Assembly (NCBI GenBank): GCA_032622095.1
Contig: CP136068.1
Location: forward strand, 149,307,365 to 149,371,364
From: Siphonodentalium dalli
Taxonomy: Eukaryota > Mollusca > Scaphopoda > Gadilida > Siphonodentaliidae
Direction of reading: 5' to 3'
DNA: 64,000 nt
The translations under genes were made by a program, and so were the position numbers. Position 1 is the first letter of the stretch. Every line of letters begins with the position of its first letter. This document shows positions 22,661 through 33,769 of the stretch, piece after piece. The notes beneath the pieces were generated by a model. The model saw only the letters and a program-made list of their open reading frames with translations, searched no databases and was not told the DNA's origin.

Positions 22661-23509
22661 CTCATCTCATTTGCATCTTTTTCAAACTCGAGGTAATGAC
22701 TAGTTGTCATTTTTTAAAGTGCATACATAGCGTTGCGATCACCAATATACATGTTTGTACATGTCATGACATCACGAGGTACAAATCTGCGTTCTACTGG
22801 TAGACAATGACCATTTTAGTCACAATAATCTAAACTAAGTTAACAAGCACCTTCTCGTGAATTGTATGCTCCGGTGTTTTTTTCGGTTTCCGGTCAAACC
22901 GAGTTGTTGTCCGGCTGCGGTAGATTTGATTTGGGGGGGGGGCGGGCAAATGGTCAGTGGAAATAAAATGCAGTTTTTGCTGTTTTGGGGGGGGGGGGGT
23001 ACCCAAACCGAAGAAAACAGTTTTTTCCACCCTGTGTCTGCAGTTTTTTTCCACCCCCCTGCCCCCCCCCATTTTTAAGGTCCTTAATTTTGAGGATAGC
23101 AGTATATACATGTATTGGTGACAATGTACAAATATTCATCTGCATGGTAGCTATAGATTATAAACTCACCACTGGTATTTTGGCGAACAGACTTCCAGTA
23201 ATATTTCACCTGTCATTTGTTCATTGCCACGTGTCTAGCTAGACAGGACCGACGCTTAGACTAATCATGGGCGAAATCAATCTTCATATGTTGAAGATGA
23301 GAGGGCATGATGCCGCATCCACCATGGCTAATGAATCTGGTATTTCTGTAATTGAAGAAAAAATACATGTACATGTATGCTGCATATATATGTATGTGAT
23401 ATGGATGCATGTATTTTCATAATTTGCAAACATATTCAAAAACCAAGTGTAAAGTTCATTCTTCCAACAATATTAGCATTTTCGGCGATTCAGATGTCAG
23501 AAGACCATA
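22661..23509. other. No gene; homopolymer-rich repeat at 22900-23080
   Basis: Long G runs (22933-22941, 22987-22999) and C runs (23055-23060, 23066-23073) alternate with TTTTTTCCACCC. The open frames on both strands here are products of these runs. Confidence 0.55.
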
Positions 23510-24205
23510 ATTCAATCGTAAGTGGAGGAATCGGGCCTGACAAATCATGGATAGTTTGTTACGATGTCATCGCAGATGAGAATATTTAATATCGGTGGTT
23601 AACCACGTGATTAACTATCCTATGATATTTCTATTTACTTTGTACGATTTTACGTACACGCAAATTTCACCAAGTGGAGGTAACCAAGGATACGTCACAA
23701 TTTTTGCAAATCTGCATTGATATAACTCGTGATCATGTCGTGAGCATGCGCAGTCCAACTATCGGTTATTACCCAAGATGGGAATCTGTCCACTTACAAT
23801 TGAATCGTAGTCATATGAATCATGAATGTTCACTCAGTGAACGTACAGATGAAAGATATAATCTTAAGTGGAGGAACCGGGATCGACGAGATCGTGGATA
23901 GTTTGTTCACACGATTACGATGTCGTACATGATGAAATCACAGTTTTTTTGTAAAGCATGTGATTGACTATCATGCGTTCCTTCAGGTCACACTTTTTAC
24001 ATACACATGACTGATTAGTGATTACATCGCAAATGGGGATAACCAAGGATACGCCACAATTTCGCTTTTAAATAAAACAGTGCATGATATTATTTTTTAC
24101 CTACGATTTTGAGGTGAGCATGCACAGTTGAGCGGTTACTTCCTACGACGGAAATATTTCCACTTACGATTGTATCGTGGTAATCTGAACGTTCACTTAG
24201 TGTTA
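23510..24205. repeat. ~350-bp tandem duplication, diverged
   Basis: Two copies (about 23510-23855 and 23860-24205) share AAGTGGAGGAAYCGGG, GGATAGTTTGTT, GTAACCAAGGATACG, GAGCATGC and AATCTG/ATGTTCACT in the same order. Confidence 0.7.
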
Positions 24206-24284
24206 AATTGGCCATGGCATGACAATATTAAAGAGATTGTGGGAATTCTATCAGATTGACTATCTATCTATCTACTCGATACTC

Positions 24285-24665
24285 CATCGCCCTCAATGTG
24301 CTGAGGGTTATGTGGAGGTCCAGGTGCTACCACGGCCGAGTAACTTTATAACCCTGTGGTGACTCCAGTAGCGTTCTTTAACGTGCACACACCGAGGCGT
24401 GTACACGGGTCAGCCATTAATGTCCGCGTCCGATCGGACAGCGTACTGAACCCACGACAACATACCTGGACAAGTGTTGTAATGGGGGGAAGTCGGCATT
24501 TTTGCATTCGGATCTTTATTCAGTGATCTCGAATGAGACTTTTCAGCCTGACAAACTTGTATCTGACCGAGTTCTGATTTTTGTCAGAATACCCTGACCA
24601 CGTTACGATCCCCGGTCCGATAGCACGAGAGACCAGTACGCTACCTCTCGGCCACCGACTTCCCT
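24285..24665 (-). mobile_element. tRNA-related SINE candidate
   Basis: On the minus strand it starts near 24665 with TGGCCGAGAGGTAG, a good match to the RNA polymerase III A box (TRGYNNARNNG), followed about 40 bases on by GGGGATCGTAACG, a weak B box. The rest is moderately GC-rich and unlike its surroundings. No A-tail or target duplication is clear. No second copy in the window. Confidence 0.4.
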
Positions 24666-24949
24666 TGACATTTGTTAGAATAATGGTATGAAGTATAACT
24701 GATCATAACTGACAATTTCCTTATAAGCTACATGTATACGCAGTTGTAAATAAATAAATACTTCATTATTGGTGGAAAGAATTAATCGCGATAAACAGAA
24801 TGACAATTGACAAGGTCAGCTACTACTTATATTCCATGACTGTAATAATCATGTTTTGTGATGCTATTTGAATATACAATTTATGAGAAAACGTATAACA
24901 CTTTAAGCAAGAGCATTCTCTGTTCCCAACAAATATCCACAGCATACAT

Positions 24950-24981
24950 TAACATGGGCAACGCCGGGTAACCCTGCTAGT
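24950..24981 (+). mobile_element. Helitron-like 3' terminus
   Basis: ATGGGCAACGCCGGGTAACC followed by CTGCTAG-T. Helitrons end in a GC hairpin followed closely by CTRR, inserted before T. No Rep/helicase and no 5' TC end were identified. Confidence 0.45.
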
Positions 24982-24984
24982 TTT

Positions 24985-25463
24985 CAATAAATGGGACCTT
25001 TTTATTTTACAACTATTGTCATATTAATGTCGACCGATAATACACTGCATTTATGGCAGAATTTGATTTTGCAGACGAAAATAGCCATTCCCGGATAGTT
25101 TTTCTTTTTATGTAGCATAAAATTTAGGCCAATTTATAATTCATTAAAAATCGTTTTTGCAGTTGGGAACACAGTTGGGAATATTGTGTAGGGCTACCTT
25201 TATATATGAATCATAAATGCCATATAATCATAGTCCGTCAGAAGTTACTATTTTGACCAAAAAAATGTTCATTTATCAATGACGGATTCCATTTTCAGAA
25301 ATATTTCACGGAAACAAAATTAGGCCGATTTACTATCAAATTTCATTTGAATAAAATGGATAAGTCGTGCCATTTTAATTGTAGTTCGATTAAATATTTT
25401 ACTAGTAACAGTCTGTTCATAATGAGAAATCACTTCAATTGATTACTAATTAGTTTCACTTAC
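24985..25463. other. No gene recognised
   Basis: AT-rich sequence, nothing supported. Confidence 0.5.
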
Positions 25464-25605
25464 CTAAAATCCGATCAATTTGTATCCTATGAAAACGTAA
25501 GATGGACGTAGTTTTTTATCCACGAAGCCTCGATCTGAGCCGGTAGGTAAAACAATAGGAATGCTTTTGCCGCTGTTGTAAAGTGGAACGAAATTACACG
25601 CATCA
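25464..25605 (-). pseudogene. Possible C-type lectin-like remnant
   Basis: Minus frame LDACNFVPLYNSGKSIPIVL then FVDKKLRPSYVFIGYKLIGF followed by a stop at a GTAAGT. VFIGYKL resembles VWVGIKL of CTLD-b, and the preceding A-C...S-I-P-I pattern resembles a lectin helix and strand. The in-frame TAG just before the donor, and the lack of the phase-2 intron, make a working exon unlikely. Confidence 0.25.
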
Positions 25606-25640
25606 AGAACTATTACCTCAAATTTGTAATAATAAAAGTT

Positions 25641-26269
25641 CAACGAAGCAATAGATTGATAAGGCCACCACCAACAGGAACGTGGAGACAGGGTGATTGG
25701 GGTGTATATATCCCAAACAGTTCTAATAATTAAAAATTGCATGACTGCCACATTAGTTGTAAACTTCACACCATATAAGAGCACCCCCACCCCCTGGAAT
25801 ACGGAATAATACCACTTAACACAGAGGGTGGAATACGAAATACCAGTTAACAGCCATATGGATAAATTCTCTATTGTCGTACGAACGCCGGTCATAATGT
25901 CCATGTCTAAAATGATATAAATTGATGATCGACGATCTGTATGTCAAACCGTGCATTTATTGTGACAAACATCGCATTTATATTATTCTTATGATCATTT
26001 TTTTTGGAAGGTTGGAATACGAATACCGGTATTTTTGGAATACCGAATACCTCCTAACAGAGGGGCCGGAATATGTCGTACCTCGTAACAGGGCATGGAA
26101 TACGGCGTACGAAATGGGGGGGGGGGGGGGACTCTTATACCGGGTATGACATATATTACATAAAAAACACACCCACCGCGCTGTTGAAGGGGGGGGGGGG
26201 TGTCTGTGTAACCTTTGTTTATTAATTTAACCCTTTCATAACGGGAGTTAGGCTGGTGCAGCATTAAGG
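25641..26269. other. No gene; GGAATACG-rich repeat and poly-G tracts
   Basis: GGAATACG and CTAACAGAG recur at 25795-25855 and 26020-26110, with G runs at 26116-26130 and 26189-26200. A TTAACCCTTTCATAACGGGA end of the 17937 MITE family lies at 26228-26250 without a visible partner. Confidence 0.5.
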
Positions 26270-28095
26270 ACGCTGTTTGTATTAAACATTTATCATGGTC
26301 AGTGTATGCATTTTAAAACACATGGCAAGTTAGATTACATCATTTAATTGATATTCTAGTTAAAATAGTCTGTGAAACTACTTTAAAACCGCATGTTATG
26401 CACCCTGTTTTGCCAACCAAACTATGAAATATAGATATGTTATTTGTTTTATTATCAGAGAAAAGCATTCTGCAAAGATATGGCCTTATACATGTTATAA
26501 ACATGCAAATAGTGGCTTCATTTGGCCTTTCTACCATCATTTAGAGAGTCAAATCTGAAGAAATTCCCTTAGTTTGATATTTATGATCCCATAATCCCAT
26601 GAAATGGTATTTAAAACCTCAAATGTCAGTATTTCCTATCAGATGGACATATCAACTAATGAATTAAACATTTCCCATGGTCAGTATACATGCATTTTTA
26701 ATATACAAGGCAATGTAGAAAACATCATTTGATGGATATTTTACTTAAAATAGTCAGTGGAAACTACATAAAAGCAATATTGTATGCATCCCTGTATAGC
26801 CAAATCAAATTAAACTATGGATATTGTATTGTTTATTTCATCTGAGACATGTATTCTGTTCAGATATAGCCTTATATATGTTATAAAGATGCCAATAATG
26901 GCATAATTTAGGCTTTTTTTCCATAATTTAGAGGGTCAAAGCTGAATAAATTCCCTTATTTCAAATTTGTAAGATGCCAAGCCAGCTGAAATGGTGTATC
27001 AAACCTCAAATGGCAGTATTTCTTATCAGATGGACATCTCTACCAATAAATTAAACATTTTTCATGGTCATTGCATGCATTTTAATATACAGGACAAGGC
27101 AGAAAACATCATTTGATGGATATTTTACTTAAAATAGTCTGTGGAAACAACCTAAAAGCCATGTTGTATGCATCCCTGTATAGCCAAAACAAATTAAACT
27201 ATGGATATTTTATTGTTGATTTCATCAGAGACATGTATTCTGTTGAGATATAGCCTTATACATGTCATTAACATGCAAATAGTGGCTTCATTTGGGCTTT
27301 CTTCCATTATTTAGAGAGTCAAATCTGAAGGAATTCCCTTAGTTTGATATTTATGATCCCATAATCCCATGAAATGGTATTTTAAACCTCAATTGTCAGT
27401 ATTTCTTATCAGATGGACATATCAACTAATGAATTAAACATTTCCCATGATCATTACATGCATTTTAATATACAAGGCTATGTAGAAAACATCATTTGAT
27501 GAATATTTTACTTAAAATGGTCTGTGGAAACTACATAAAACCAATATTGTATGCATCCCTCTATAGCCAAATGCAATTGAACTATGGATATTTTATTGTG
27601 CATTTTATCAGAGACATGTATTCTGTTGAGATATAGCCTTATACATGTTACTAGCATGCAAATAGTGGCTTCATTTGGGCTTTCTTCCATAATTTAGAGG
27701 GTCAAAGCTGAATAAATTTCCTTAGGTTTCAAATTTAAAAGATGCCAAGCCAGCTGAAATGGTGTATCAAACCTAAAATGTCAGTATTTCTTATCAGATT
27801 GACATCTCTACCAATAAATTAAGCATTTATCATGGCCATTGCATGCATTTTAATATATAGGACAAGGCAGAACACATCACTTGATGGATATTTTACTTAA
27901 AATACTTTGTGGAAACTACATAAAAGCCACATTGTATGCTTTCCTATATAGCCAAATGAAATTCAACTATGGATAAATTGGATATTTTATTGTTTGTATC
28001 ATCAGAGACATGCATTCTGCTAAGATATAGTCTTTTGTGTGTTATAAACATACAATAGGTGCATGGCCTCATTGGGCTTGCTTTCATAATACAAG
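26270..28095. repeat. ~385-bp tandem repeat with alternating A/B subtypes
   Basis: CATTTNNCATGGTCA recurs at about 26283, 26668, 27055, 27438 and 27822, a period of 383-387 bp. Two subtypes alternate: TATGATCCCATAATCCCATG (near 26580, 27350) and AAGATGCCAAGCCAGCTG (near 26970, 27740). So there is a higher-order unit near 770 bp. Open frames at 26340-26540 and 27508-27690 are shadows of the unit. Confidence 0.9.
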
Positions 28096-28426
28096 AGAGT
28101 CAACTCTGAAGAAATACCATCGGTTTGAAATTGGTAGCATCTTCCATCCTTATATAAGAGGGGTATATACCAGCTTGAAGTACCGGTTTAATTAATAGGT
28201 TCAATGCAAGGGGCCACCAGAGAGGTTTGTCTAGTTCGGGATGGTGTGGCAAACCACCAACTGGAGATTTCAAGGGAGGCCTCCTCAATGGCGACCCACT
28301 ATATTGTGCAAACAAAATTTTATTAAAATTGTATAAAGGTCAGCATGCCCTAAGAGGATTGAGAAATAGATAAAAACACTTACTGACATATTGCCAATAA
28401 CAAAATTACAGCTGTTGAAACTATTG
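28096..28426. other. No gene recognised
   Basis: Nothing supported apart from an isolated minus open frame without motifs. Confidence 0.45.
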
Positions 28427-28700
28427 TTATGTAAACAAAACTGTTACAGTGATTTGTCAACAAATATATAATTCTAGCTGTATTATTAGTTCAAATATTT
28501 AACTATGAATAACATTTTCAGAATATTTAATCAACAGGTTGGACCTTTTCCAATGTTATGTAAACAAAACTGTTACAGTGAGTGACTTGTCAACAATTAT
28601 ATAATCCTATAGCTGTAGTATTACATGTAGTTCAAATATTTAAGTATGAATATGCATTTCAGAATATTTAATCAACATGTTGGACCTTTTTCAATGTTTA
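28427..28700. repeat. ~130-bp tandem duplication
   Basis: GTAAACAAAACTGTTACAGTG, TTGTCAACAA, TATAATTCTAGCTGTA and TTCAGAATATTTAATCAAC occur twice in order. A third diverged copy is at 17809-17930. Confidence 0.75.
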
Positions 28701-28759
28701 CCATAAAATTTTGATCACAATTTTGCTATCGTTGGACTTTTACAGTTATTCCATTACAG

Positions 28760-29087
28760 CAGTAATTTGTACATAACAATTAATTCTTGGTTTAGAAATA
28801 TTTTCTTTAAGTATTTCTTAACTTAGAAAAAAAATCTTGAAACAAGAAATATATATTTAATTTTTGAAGCCATTTTCTTAGTAAGGAAATTGTTTCTTGT
28901 TTCAAGACTAAAATCTATCTTTTTTGAGAAAACTATCTTTTGTCTGGTGTGAGTTTCTTAAATGTTCTTGATGTAGCAGACTTGGGGGGTATATTTCCCA
29001 AAATAAGATTTATTTTCCTGTTTCAGGAAATAGTTTTTCTTGTTTCAAGATATTTTATCTTATTAAGAAATTATTTTTGGCAGTGCG
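28760..29087. repeat. T-rich repeat with GGCAGTGCGG end
   Basis: TTTCTT-rich block ending TATTTTTGGCAGTGCGG, the inverse of the start of 14055-14590. Confidence 0.6.
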
Positions 29088-29234
29088 GAAATTAAATTAA
29101 TCAACTACTGCCACCGCACGTCTGTTCTCGTGATGATTGCATTCGTGTGGCATACTGATAACTATTTTATACGTTGAGTTCAAAGAAAGTCGTACAGTAT
29201 TTCATTTGGATAATTCGTTCAAATTCTCATCGAG

Positions 29235-29385
29235 CCAACTGTGACGTCAGCAATCGGATAAATGTTTCGAAGATAATAGCCCGGACGATAGTTCGCACAT
29301 TTCTGGCCTCGCGCCGGATTGTGACGTCAGCAGGCTGATAATGGTTTGAAGACTATAGCCTGGGCGATAGTTCGCTCGCCGAGCA
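29235..29385. repeat. ~80-bp tandem duplication
   Basis: TGTGACGTCAGCA ... GATAATAGCCCGGACGATAG and TGTGACGTCAGCA ... GACTATAGCCTGGGCGATAG. Each copy carries a TGACGTCA palindrome. Confidence 0.7.
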
Positions 29386-29960
29386 ATGGTCAAAACTACG
29401 CTCTGACACACCTCATGGCGCCTCATCCAATTTTTAAACAGTATGACACGCTGTGAACTCAAGATATACATGTATAATACATCATGACATAAAAGGTCTT
29501 CGATAAGAGAATATACTCGACCCACTGGTGCTATGATCTATATATTACCGACATACCCGTATATATATATCCAGGCATAATGTTTCTTGCAGACGACACA
29601 ACAAGCTGTACGCAAATTAAAAAGGAACATAATAGGGATATGCTTCAAATGGATATCGATGAACTCCAAGCCTAGCCAATCAAGTGGCTGCTAAGATTCC
29701 ATTGTGATAAATGACTGGTCAGGAGTGTTGGAAAGGGGGAAGACCACCAAGTCTATAAATTGAAAGACTGAATCTGGATGTAAAGAAAGACATGTGAGTC
29801 AATTGCAGAAATTGAACAATCGAAAGACACACGAATGAAGAATCAGAAAGCGAACATTGCTATTTGAGCTACTAGCAGACCACTCGCATACTTGGAATAC
29901 ACCACACTGGCATTAGTATGACCTCTTACCCAGTATGCACAATCTCATCACGGACCCTAC
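29386..29960. other. No gene recognised
   Basis: An open minus frame at 29247-29525 extends over the duplication and has no convincing motif. Confidence 0.45.
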
Positions 29961-29964
29961 TTAA

Positions 29965-30224
29965 CCCTTTCATGACTGGAGCTTCTCGAAATTTGGCGAA
30001 AACCATGTGCCAATGCATTATATTATATATTCGTGTCTCCTGTATGGAGTCTCGTATATTTAAGAGAATGTATTGGCCTAACAATATTTACCTTGACCGT
30101 TTAAGCCAGTGAATTCTCTTATATTGGAGAGGCTCCCTACGTGAGACTTGCACATACAAGTAAGATAATGCCTTGGCATATGATCTGTATTGTTACGCCA
30201 GCTCAGCTCCCGCATGGAAGGGTT
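29965..30224. mobile_element. TTAA-flanked MITE with two internal hairpins
   Basis: Left TTAA-CCCTTTCATGACTGGAGCT, right (inverted) TTAA-AACCCTTCCATGCGGGAGCT. Two CTCTTATAT hairpins sit in tandem at 30003-30075 and 30100-30175, joined by ATTTACCTTGACCGTTTAAGC. Confidence 0.75.
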
Positions 30225-30228
30225 TTAA

Positions 30229-30765
30229 ACAGAACACACGTCAAAATGCAAAAATGTGGATTATGAAGACGGACTGAAAAAGTCGCCGAGGGTACATGTT
30301 AGAACGCTTCGAACTATTCAATTGCTACGATCTGGAATATCCGGAAATACTAACTCAAATACCGATATTCCAAGGAAACTTGTCTAGAAATTGGAGCAAA
30401 TTGTCGAAAGGCAACAGTTTCAAGGCAATATGCGGCATTTCACTGCTCTGATCGCCGGTAGATTTCCATGGCAAATCGGGAAAACTCGGCACCCAAACAC
30501 AAACAGTTCGTGGAAATACAGAAAACAAACTGCCGTACATAATGCTTATATCAATGAAGTATAACTTGTTGCTGGGTCGTGTTGTCAGTAAACAGTGACG
30601 TTTTATCCAGCTACGACGTTATTCCAACCTTCTCTGAGTTAATTTTAATATATTTGGGGTATCAGTCAACGGAGAATAGTGATTCCGTCTGAGGACAGTT
30701 AACAGTTGAAGAGCATTCCACTTGCCACAATATATTAATATCACAATACGAGACTGTATCAGTCA
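30229..30765. other. No gene recognised
   Basis: Nothing supported. A minus open frame at 30355-30540 has no family motif. Confidence 0.45.
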
Positions 30766-30767
30766 CC

Positions 30768-31184
30768 CAGCATCCAATACAGACGTAAGGTAAGGTATAA
30801 ACCCACACGGCGGTCGTTTGCCAGCGTCCACTACAGAAGTAAGGTAAGGTATAAACTCACACGGCGGTCGCTTGCCAGCGTCCACTACAGACGTAAGGTA
30901 AGGTATAAACTCACACGGCGGTCGCTTGCCAGCGTCCACTACATACGTAGGGTAAGGTATAAACTCACACGGCGGTCGCTTGCCAGCGTCCACTACGGAC
31001 GTAAGGTAAGGTATAAACTCACATGGCGGTCGCTTGCCAGCGTCCACTACAGACGTAGGGTAAGGTATAAACTCACACGGCGGTCGCTTGCCAGCGTCCA
31101 CTACGGACGTAAGGTAATGTATAAACTCACACGGCGGTCGCTTGCCAGCGTCCACTACAGACGTAAGGTAAGGTATAAACTCAC
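30768..31184 (-). repeat. 54-bp tandem repeat copying a splice donor
   Basis: About eight head-to-tail copies, minus strand, each with CAAGCGACCGCC, GTGAGTTTATACC and TGTAGTGGACGCTG. Because 54 is 18 codons, the frame stays open and would read KRPPCEFIPYLTSVVDAG repeatedly. The first GTGAGT (31184-31179) follows the CTLD-a exon in phase 1, as in the rest of the gene. So the array is more likely intronic sequence made of duplicated donors than coding repeat. Six array copies keep GTGAGT; the outermost has GTGGGT. Confidence 0.8.
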
Positions 31185-31393
31185 ATGGCGGTCGCTTGCA
31201 GATCGGTTTGTTTGTGGCGTCATCGGGAACCGTGAACATCGTATCCGTATCTGAGTCGTACACAGCGTATTTATATCCTGGCATTGGATGACCACTTGCC
31301 CATATCATGGTTGTCATCGGATCGCCATCCTCGTTTCTCCACTCCAGGCTCGACGTGTGGTATGTTACTCCCAGCCATCCTTTCACCACGCCC
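31185..31393 (-). CDS. C-type lectin domain, second half (CTLD-a exon 2)
   Basis: Homologue of 4529-4740. Seen: acceptor CCCATTATCTAG before 31393; reading KGWLGVTYHTSSLEWRNEDG, then MIWASGHPMPGY and TVPDDATNKPICKRPP; donor CAT|GTGAGT. Phases are 2 in and 1 out, 209 bp, the same as CTLD-b. WLG, W-R-x-E-D-G, W-x-x-G-x-P and the terminal IC match the lectin fold. The usual inner Cys pair is absent, as in CTLD-b. The odd point is that its phase-2 acceptor has no phase-2 donor partner in the upstream half, so the domain may be damaged. A 54-bp array begins exactly at its donor. The open frame running on through that array is probably not translated. Confidence 0.68.
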
Positions 31394-31523
31394 CTAGATA
31401 ATGGGATATATATCCGCTTCGAATCAATGTGTCTTGGGTGGTTGTCTCACCCCCATAATTTGCCAACGTGTTCGACAGTTCTGTTTTTTTATTATATGAC
31501 TATCGTTTTTCTTTCCCCAATAC

Positions 31524-31670
31524 CACTATAGTAAAGCGATTTCCCGACCTTCAGATCAGCTACAGTTTGTTCCGATGCCATACCACCCTTCTCTATCGCG
31601 CATACTGCGCATTTCCGTAAAAAGTCGGACGATGTATTATACATAAACAGTTCCTTCTTGATGCTTGTTA
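31524..31670 (-). CDS. C-type lectin domain, first half (CTLD-a exon 1), possibly broken
   Basis: Minus frame reading ELFMYNTSSDFLRKCAVCAI, then EKGGMASEQTVADL. The Cys and the following GG-M-A align with DICRGDSGDILDIL of CTLD-b (Cys to Gly spacing identical). A phase-1 acceptor is available (CACTAG|TA), though its pyrimidine tract is poor. At the position where CTLD-b has its phase-2 donor, only phase-1 GT sites occur (TATA|GTGGTA, AGTG|GTATTG). So it does not join the next exon without a one-base change, and the intervening gap would be only about 130 bp. It is either a decayed half, an unusual intron or an assembly error. Confidence 0.42.
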
Positions 31671-33689
31671 CTAGTGCCCTACATGTGGTTTAATTGTGCA
31701 TTTTAAATACAAAGCCTATCATATAATAAACCTGGTATCGCTGCAGTGAATTGATCTGCGGCTCGTTTACTCTAGCGATCTGAACTCTTCAACTCGACGT
31801 GATCCTTCGCCCAGATCAATCCACTGAAGCTATAACATGCATGTTTCATTCGTACCACAATTATTGGATAATTTCTTATCATGGCTAGCCTGAAATTGTT
31901 TTGTAATACGTTTGATATTGTAACAGGTGTTTAAAGGTGATATGCAAAGGTTTGCATCGTTTCACTGATAATGAATTTAATTTGTCGCCTATTTGTGAAT
32001 TCTGATGTTTTCAGACCAAATGTCGAATATTTTCCAACTTTCGGTCAATTTGTTTGAACTGAAATGGCCATCAGTTGGAAAATTGGGAAACATGTGCGGT
32101 TTCAGATTGGAAATGTCTAACAGGCAACAGTCAATATGATTGTGTTATAAGTTGGAAACTTCCATTTGAAGTGGAGACGCCCTCAACCGTGTGATACAAT
32201 AGCCACATTACTGCCGATACGCCCGTCAAGGGTTAGGCGACAATTCACAGTGACGCTCTTTTTGTGATATTTTGTGGAGGAACAGGCCAACTAGATTCGA
32301 GTTCGTATATTAGAAGTTGTTGTTGGGCATATTTATCATTTAATGACATCTAATTGTGAGGCGAATACATGTACACGAAGATTACATCATTTCGAGCTGC
32401 AAAAGGTATTTCATCATATCGATTACAGCGCCATACCTGTGTCGTTGGTCGAATAACTCCGTCCGAAAGTGTCCACCTTGGAATTTATCTGAACTCCCAT
32501 GTTGAACCAGACTAAAATTTCCAACCTAATATCGCTAGCAACCTAACACCCCTAACAATTTAACGGCCCTGACAACATAACACCCCATCTGGTACCAAAC
32601 TTTTGACCGAAGTAGTATACTATTAGATCTAAAAGCAAAAAGTTCACACTAAACACTCATTAGCTGTTAGGACACTTTCGTGCTTGTTTGTTGTGAGTGT
32701 TATTGTGACACGAATACACAACTTACAGTATGTTTTGAAGAATAAGGAAGTCTGGTGGAGTGTCTACATCAAGTAGACCCCCTTCGTCTGCCTGGCAGGC
32801 TGCGCTCGCTGCGTCTCGATTCAAATCGACATCCAAGATCCTTACGCAGATATCCAGAAAGTTACGGTAGTTAGGTGAACATTCTTTCTCATCTGTGCAA
32901 AAGCAACATAATTTAAATGGCGTTGAGATACAATATAATAAAACACAACTTCACAAACCAATCACAACATAAACTGATTGACGTATAAAATATATAATTT
33001 TACCATCGCTAGTTACGACCAAAATAGTAGTCAGTTCGATAACCTAACTACAGTCTACATGTACGACGATATAACTATGTTGATATTTAAACTAGATTGA
33101 TATATATGTTTAATCTCCCAACCAAGATTCATGGTACGAAGAACAAAAAAAACGGAATTACAATAACCAATACCTATCCGTAACAATGGGCGGAGAAGTG
33201 GAGTCTTGGTTTGTTACACTAACAATCCTTTTCTTGTTATTACTGCGTTGTGCCACCAATTTACGATAGATGGAAATATCTTATAAATAAATCGTGCAAT
33301 TTTGTTGAATTTTACATGCGACCGATGTCGACTGGAGACAAACGATAACTTGTGTAGTAACACGTACATTTGTGGGAAATACACGATACAGTCATAGATT
33401 TAATACACAATATAATGTTGCACATGCGTGTCATTGTTAGTAAAATTGGTTGGAAGTCTAAATCGACAAACGTATATATAATAGTAATATCATGGCTTAG
33501 GTAGAAAGGAGATTGAGAAGATATCACTGTATATGGCGATATCAAGGGGTGGGACAGGGATTGGGTGGGTTTAGGTGTGGATTTCAACTATATATCGACA
33601 CATTATCTGGTGTTTGTCCTCTGGGCAGGCGAGTGTCGTGTGAAGTGGTACGCAATTGTGAGACATACCGTAAGCCTTATATGGTTCCA
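31671..33689. other. No gene; diverged hAT-MITE fragments at 31995-32560
   Basis: TTTTCCAACTTTCGGTCAA, AAATGGCCATCAGTTGGAAA and TTGAACCAGACTAAAATTTCC match pieces of the 44769 and 8662 elements. The rest is unassigned. Confidence 0.5.
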
Positions 33690-33769
33690 TCATACGCAGG
33701 AAGTTATATTTATTTTATAAAAGGCTCCCTTGGTCGTTGATGATATACTTCCCCTCCATGCTTCTAGGT

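Noticed and set aside
24641-24665. Genuine tRNA gene
   Set aside because: Only the A-box region fits. No acceptor stem or proper T-loop can be folded, so a SINE head is more likely.
30768-31184. Coding interpretation of the 54-bp repeat as an 18-residue protein repeat
   Set aside because: Not excluded, but the phase-1 GTGAGT at the end of the lectin exon and the homology to CTLD-b argue that the array is intronic. Reported as a finding instead of as a CDS.
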